Assembly (NCBI GenBank): GCA_038253135.1
Contig: JBBSHJ010000029.1
Coordinates: 1-33,476, forward strand
From: JBBSHJ01 sp038253135
GTDB lineage: Bacteria > Actinomycetota > Actinomycetes > Mycobacteriales > QHCD01
Direction: 5' to 3'
Length of the DNA: 33,476 nucleotides
Made by a program: the position numbers and the translations under genes
The notes under the pieces: generated by a model
The model's database searches: none
What the model was told of the DNA's origin: nothing
The model's input: only the letters and a program-made list of their open reading frames with translations
Shown here: piece after piece, positions 30,531-33,476 of the stretch
How the letters are laid out: the number at the start of each line of letters is the position of its first letter
Numbering within the stretch: the first letter of the stretch is position 1

Positions 30531-31073
30531 TTAGCCGGATAACAATGCGGCTATGGCGGTTACGGTAGTCCAGTTTCGTGCGGTGCCGTCGACCCTCAGC
30601 ACGCGGCGCAGCCGGTCCGGCGTCAGCTTGGACGCATGGATCGACTCACCGTAGTCGACATAGAGCTCCGCGCCGATCAATTCGGTCCGTTCGGTGGCGA
30701 CGGGAAGCTCGCGCAGCGCGGCCGCAGCGGCTGGAATCGGCTGGGCGTCGAGAAAGGTGACCTGGACGACCTTCGGCCGCTCGGCGGTGGCGTCGGGAAA
30801 GGGGTTGGCCGCGATGACGGCGTCGATCTGCGCGGCGGTGCGCACCGCGGCCGAGGTCGTGACCGTGAATTCGCGGGCGAGAATGCCGACCACCAGCTTT
30901 CTGACCGCAGCCGCGCTGCGCAGCGGCGTACGGAACACGATGTTGCCGCTCTGCACGTAGGTACGCACGTCCGTGCAGCCCGCCGCGGTCAGCGCATCGC
31001 GCAGCGCGGGCATCGGCACCTTGTTGTGCGAGCCCAGATTGATCGCGCGCGGCAACGCCACCCACAGAGTCAT
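30531..31073 (-). CDS. DUF1697 domain-containing protein
   Basis: 180 residues. Typical features of the family are WVALPRAINLGSHNKVPMPALRDAL at the N-terminus, TYVQSGNIVFRTP, and ARNWTTVTAIAALL at the C-terminus. Its biochemical function is unknown. Family members usually read LLRGINVGG where this one has ALPRAINLGS, so the loop is changed. ATG 31073 overlaps the pcp stop (ATGA) and has GGAGGG upstream. It is the last gene of the trpD-pcp cluster. The extreme 3' end is AT-rich compared with the surroundings. Confidence 0.87.
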   Translation of the reverse strand: MTLWVALPRAINLGSHNKVPMPALRDALTAAGCTDVRTYVQSGNIVFRTPLRSAAAVRKLVVGILAREFTVTTSAAVRTAAQIDAVIAANPFPDATAERPKVVQVTFLDAQPIPAAAAALRELPVATERTELIGAELYVDYGESIHASKLTPDRLRRVLRVDGTARNWTTVTAIAALLSG

Positions 31074-31702
31074 GCACCCTCCAACCCGGCGTGCGCCGAC
31101 AATTCCCCGAGACAATCGAGCATCACCTGCAGGCCATCGGCGATCGTCGCGATCGGCAGCGCCGGTTGCCCGTCGTCAGGCCCGAGCATGTCGGGGGCGA
31201 GCGGGACATGCACGAAGCCGCCGCGCAGTGCGGGATCACTGGTCGCGATGCGGTGCATCAGCCGGTAGAACACGTGGTTGCAGACGAAGCCGCCCGCCGA
31301 ACGCGAAACCGCGGCCGGGATCCCAGCCGCATCGAGCGATCGTACGCACTCGCTCACCGGCAGCGATGAGAAATAGCCGACCGGCCCCGCCGGCTCGATC
31401 AACGACTCGGTACGCCGCACGCCCGCGTTGTCGGGCGTGGCGGAGTCGTCGAGGTTGACGGCGATCCGCTCCGGCGTGATGCCGCGACGCCCGGCCGCGA
31501 GACCGGTGCAGACGACCGCCCCGGGGCGATGCCGGTCGATCGCGGCGTCCAGCGCGGCCCGAGCTCCGTCATAGGTCACCGGCAGCCGCGCGGTCGCCAG
31601 ACCCGGAAGGCCGCGGTCACCGAGGAGCGCGACCGCCTCCCACGACGGATTGATCTCATCGCCCCCGAACGGCTCGAAGCCGGTCAGCAGCACCGAGATC
31701 AC
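31070..31702 (-). CDS. pcp: pyroglutamyl-peptidase I
   Basis: Cysteine peptidase of family C15 that removes N-terminal pyroglutamate from peptides. 210 residues, close to the usual 215. LLTGFEPFGGDEINPSWEA is the signature N-terminus. The catalytic Glu is in GITPERIAVNLDD, the Cys is in SAGGFVCNHVFYRLMH, and the His is in GGFVHVPLAP. GTG 31702 overlaps the stop of trpD (GTGA). Co-transcription with trpD is likely, but no metabolic link is evident. Confidence 0.92.
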   Translation of the reverse strand: MISVLLTGFEPFGGDEINPSWEAVALLGDRGLPGLATARLPVTYDGARAALDAAIDRHRPGAVVCTGLAAGRRGITPERIAVNLDDSATPDNAGVRRTESLIEPAGPVGYFSSLPVSECVRSLDAAGIPAAVSRSAGGFVCNHVFYRLMHRIATSDPALRGGFVHVPLAPDMLGPDDGQPALPIATIADGLQVMLDCLGELSAHAGLEGA

Positions 31703-32760
31703 GCCGGGAGCACCTGCTGCGACACGGCGACCCACCGCGCGAGCAGGCCGGCCGCGGCCCCGGAGTCGAGGGCCGCGGTCGCCCTGGTGAGCCCGGCTCG
31801 CAACTCGTCGAGGAGCGGGCCGTCGATGCCGTCGTACGCCGCGATGGCGGCGGCGGCGTTCAGGAGCACGGCGTCACGGACCGGGCCGTGCGCTCCGTCG
31901 AGCAGGGCCACCGACACCGCGGCGTTGTGGACCGCGTCGCGGCCGCGGAGCTCTCCCGGCGTCGATCTCGCGATGCCGAGGTCGACCGAGTCCACCGACG
32001 TCCTTTGCACCTCGCCCCCGGAGACGACCCAGACCTGGGTAAGGCCGCAGGTCGTGAGCTTGTCCAGCCCGTCGTCGCCGCGGGACACCAGCCCAGTGGT
32101 GCCGCGGGCGGCGAGCGCGTGCGCGAGGACGGGCGCCATCCGCTCGTTGGAGCAGCCGACCGCCTGCGCGGGCGGTCGGGCCGGGTTGCTCAGCGGTCCG
32201 AGGAAGTTGAACACCGTCGGCACCCCGAGCTCGCGACGCGGCGCGGCGGCGTACCGCAGCGAGGGGTGGAACCTGGGTGCGAAGCAGAAGCCGATGCCGA
32301 CCTGCTCGACACATTGCGCGATGCCGGCCGGATCGAGCTCGATCGCCACGCCGAGTTGCTCGAGCAGGTCCGCGGCGCCGGACGCGGAGGACGCGGCCCG
32401 GTTGCCGTGCTTGACGACCCGCGCCCCGGCGGCCGCCGCCACGATCGCCGCCAGGGTCGAGATGTTGATGGCGTGGATCGGATCGCCGCCGGTGCCGACG
32501 ATGTCGACCGTGCGCCCGGGCACGGTCACCCGGACCGACCGCTCGAGCATCACCTCGACCAGGCTGCTGACCTCGGCCGGCGTCTCGCCCTTCGCCCGCA
32601 GGGCGATCGCGAATCCCGCGATCTGCGCGTCCGTCGCCTCCCCGGACATGATCCGGTCCATCGCCCATGCGGCCGCCGCCGGCGCGAGATCCTCGCCGGC
32701 CAAGAGCTGGGTGTATACCCGCGGCCACCCGTGCACCGCCGGCTCCTCCGGCCGCGCCAT
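31699..32760 (-). CDS. trpD: anthranilate phosphoribosyltransferase
   Basis: Second step of tryptophan synthesis: joins anthranilate and PRPP. 353 residues. The PRPP loop is GTGGDPIHAINISTLAA, the anthranilate-site KHGNRAASSASGAADLLE is intact, and FNFLGPLSNPARP is the conserved middle motif. The loop has PIH where many orthologues have GAH or AH(T/S), a small deviation. ATG 32760. It lies 6 nt after the receiver-like gene and overlaps pcp. No other trp genes are near, as is usual in actinobacteria, where trpD stands apart near the cytochrome oxidase genes. Confidence 0.95.
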   Translation of the reverse strand: MARPEEPAVHGWPRVYTQLLAGEDLAPAAAAWAMDRIMSGEATDAQIAGFAIALRAKGETPAEVSSLVEVMLERSVRVTVPGRTVDIVGTGGDPIHAINISTLAAIVAAAAGARVVKHGNRAASSASGAADLLEQLGVAIELDPAGIAQCVEQVGIGFCFAPRFHPSLRYAAAPRRELGVPTVFNFLGPLSNPARPPAQAVGCSNERMAPVLAHALAARGTTGLVSRGDDGLDKLTTCGLTQVWVVSGGEVQRTSVDSVDLGIARSTPGELRGRDAVHNAAVSVALLDGAHGPVRDAVLLNAAAAIAAYDGIDGPLLDELRAGLTRATAALDSGAAAGLLARWVAVSQQVLPA

Positions 32761-32766
32761 CGCCGC

Positions 32767-33189
32767 TTAGCGCGGCGCGGCGACGGAGGTGCCGGCCCGC
32801 AGCAGGCCGGCCACCGTCTCGGCCGCGTCGACCGGGTCGATCGGATAGGTGAGAGTCGCGTCCGAGAGCGACCAGCGCGCCAGCCACCGGTCGTCCCTGC
32901 GTGCGATCACGATGCAAATGGGCGGGCAGGGGAAGATCTCGTTCTTCAGCTGCCGGCAGATTCCCATGCCGCCGGTCGGCTGGGCCTCACCGTCGAGGAT
33001 CACCAGGTCGATCTCGCCGAGGTCGAGCTCGTCGACGACGGCGAGTTGGTCGGCGCATTCGATGTATTCGATGCGCCCGATGTCCGGGGCCGGGCGGCGC
33101 CCGATCGCCGAGCGGATCTGGGCCCGGATCGTCGGGTCGTCCGAAAACACGAGGACGGTGCGGCCGGCCGGGTCAGCGGGATTGGTCAT
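32767..33189 (-). CDS. atypical response-regulator receiver-like protein
   Basis: 140 residues, a single CheY-like fold without an output domain. Strand 1 ends in FSDDP with the acidic pair. The phospho-acceptor position is Asp in LVILDGEAQPTGGMGICRQLK. The strand-4 Ser/Thr and strand-5 Lys-Pro of canonical receivers are replaced (CIVIARRDDR and TYPIDP), so phosphorylation signalling may be altered or lost. Such proteins commonly precede trpD in actinobacteria. ATG 33189 has GGGAG upstream; an ATG at 33207 is also in frame. A TACGAT -10-like site is at 33239-33234. Confidence 0.82.
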   Translation of the reverse strand: MTNPADPAGRTVLVFSDDPTIRAQIRSAIGRRPAPDIGRIEYIECADQLAVVDELDLGEIDLVILDGEAQPTGGMGICRQLKNEIFPCPPICIVIARRDDRWLARWSLSDATLTYPIDPVDAAETVAGLLRAGTSVAAPR

Positions 33190-33320
33190 ATCGCGGTGGG
33201 CTCCCATCGAACGTCGACCGGACTGGCAGTCATCGTAGCGATCGGTCCGCCCGCGGCGGCGGCAGCCGTGACCGCGCGTGAGGTGACATCAAGGACGACC
33301 GGCCGGGCAGAGCTCACCGG

Positions 33321-33370
33321 ATGATCAGCAGGCGGCGATAACAGCAGGCGGCGATGATCAGCAGGCGGCA
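33321..33370. repeat. three 16-17-bp tandem repeats in the terminal intergenic region
   Basis: ATGATCAGCAGGCGGCG (33321-33337), ATAACAGCAGGCGGCG (33338-33353) and ATGATCAGCAGGCGGCA (33354-33370). They lie between the receiver-like gene and a possible rightward gene. The rest of 33190-33443 shows no supported gene. Confidence 0.75.
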
Positions 33371-33443
33371 TTGACAACACGCCACCGGTACGACGGCGGT
33401 GCGCGCCGCGGGAGGGGCCGAGGAGTTGGATAGTGCTCAGGTC

Positions 33444-33476
33444 GTGACGGGGTTCAACGCCGAGCCCCGCTCCCGC
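33444..33476 (+). CDS. possible start of a rightward gene (partial)
   Basis: GTG at 33444 opens a frame (VTGFNAEPRSR) that runs off the window. GAGGAG lies 20 nt upstream, too far for an ideal SD. In related genomes ctaE (cytochrome oxidase subunit III) is found beyond trpD on the opposite strand, but 11 codons cannot show that here. Confidence 0.2.
   Translation, partial: MTGFNAEPRSR

Noticed and set aside
33186..33380. 64-codon minus-strand ORF upstream of the receiver-like gene
   Set aside because: No SD, composition dominated by the tandem repeat and Ala runs; overlaps the start of the receiver gene.

Overview
This window is high-GC, densely packed, coding-strand-mixed DNA of an actinobacterium (Actinomycetia). 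The evidence is the strong G/C preference at third codon positions, many GTG starts, TGA as the dominant stop, ATGA/GTGA stop-start overlaps, and gene content typical of the class: a PimB-type phosphatidylinositol mannosyltransferase, a DEDDh-exonuclease/GIY-YIG fusion, a stand-alone RAM protein, and an NlpC/P60 hydrolase behind a c-di-AMP riboswitch. I cannot name the genus from sequence alone.

Layout. (1) 1-6.3 kb: a partial phosphofructokinase with pyrophosphate-type active-site residues, a possible small protein, an AS-type 3'-exoribonuclease and PlsC (all minus). Then come an esterase plus a membrane protein (plus), a NUDIX hydrolase (minus) and a TIGR00300/LOR-SDH protein (plus). (2) 6.3-7.7 kb: DoxX-like and endonuclease/exonuclease/phosphatase genes (minus). 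(3) 7.8-17 kb: a complete myo-inositol catabolic operon read leftward (iolG, iolE, iolC, a Cgl0158-type aldolase candidate, iolB, iolD, mmsA/iolA), with a divergent GntR/UTRA regulator and a palindromic site between them. No inositol transporter lies in the window. (4) 17-18.8 kb: a ThuA-like gene and a second Gfo/Idh/MocA oxidoreductase, overlapping. (5) 18.8-33.4 kb: lipoprotein, ROK glucokinase, SRPBCC protein, FadD15-type acyl-CoA ligase, PimB, NlpC/P60 protein, a small two-CxxC protein, an NYN-domain protein, the DEDDh/GIY-YIG protein, a glutathione-transferase relic, an Lrp-type RAM protein, DUF1697, pyroglutamyl peptidase, trpD and a receiver-like protein. From memory, plsC...SRPBCC-fadD15-pimB-NlpC-exonuclease-trpD follows the order of M. 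tuberculosis Rv2182c-Rv2192c, so the iol block looks inserted into, or rearranged within, a conserved envelope/housekeeping neighbourhood.

How it works together. The iol operon should take myo-inositol through inosose, diketo-inositol, 5-deoxyglucuronate and 2-deoxy-5-keto-gluconate (phosphate) to C3 units and acetyl-CoA. The GntR protein is the probable repressor. PimB uses inositol-containing lipid in the envelope, so synthesis and breakdown of inositol compounds sit close together. The NlpC/P60 wall hydrolase is placed under c-di-AMP control by its leader.

Most unusual structures. (a) Across the iol operon every stop codon overlaps a start codon. The three real intergenic gaps are filled by short spacer ORFs that begin on the upstream stop and end on the downstream start; two of these are diverged copies of one 99-bp element. 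(b) A 74-bp triplicate tandem repeat covers the start of the membrane-protein gene at 3550. Each unit carries its own ATGA, and copy number changes whether the N-terminus is extended. (c) The riboswitch before the NlpC gene has a visible alternative pairing that puts the ribosome-binding site in a hairpin loop.
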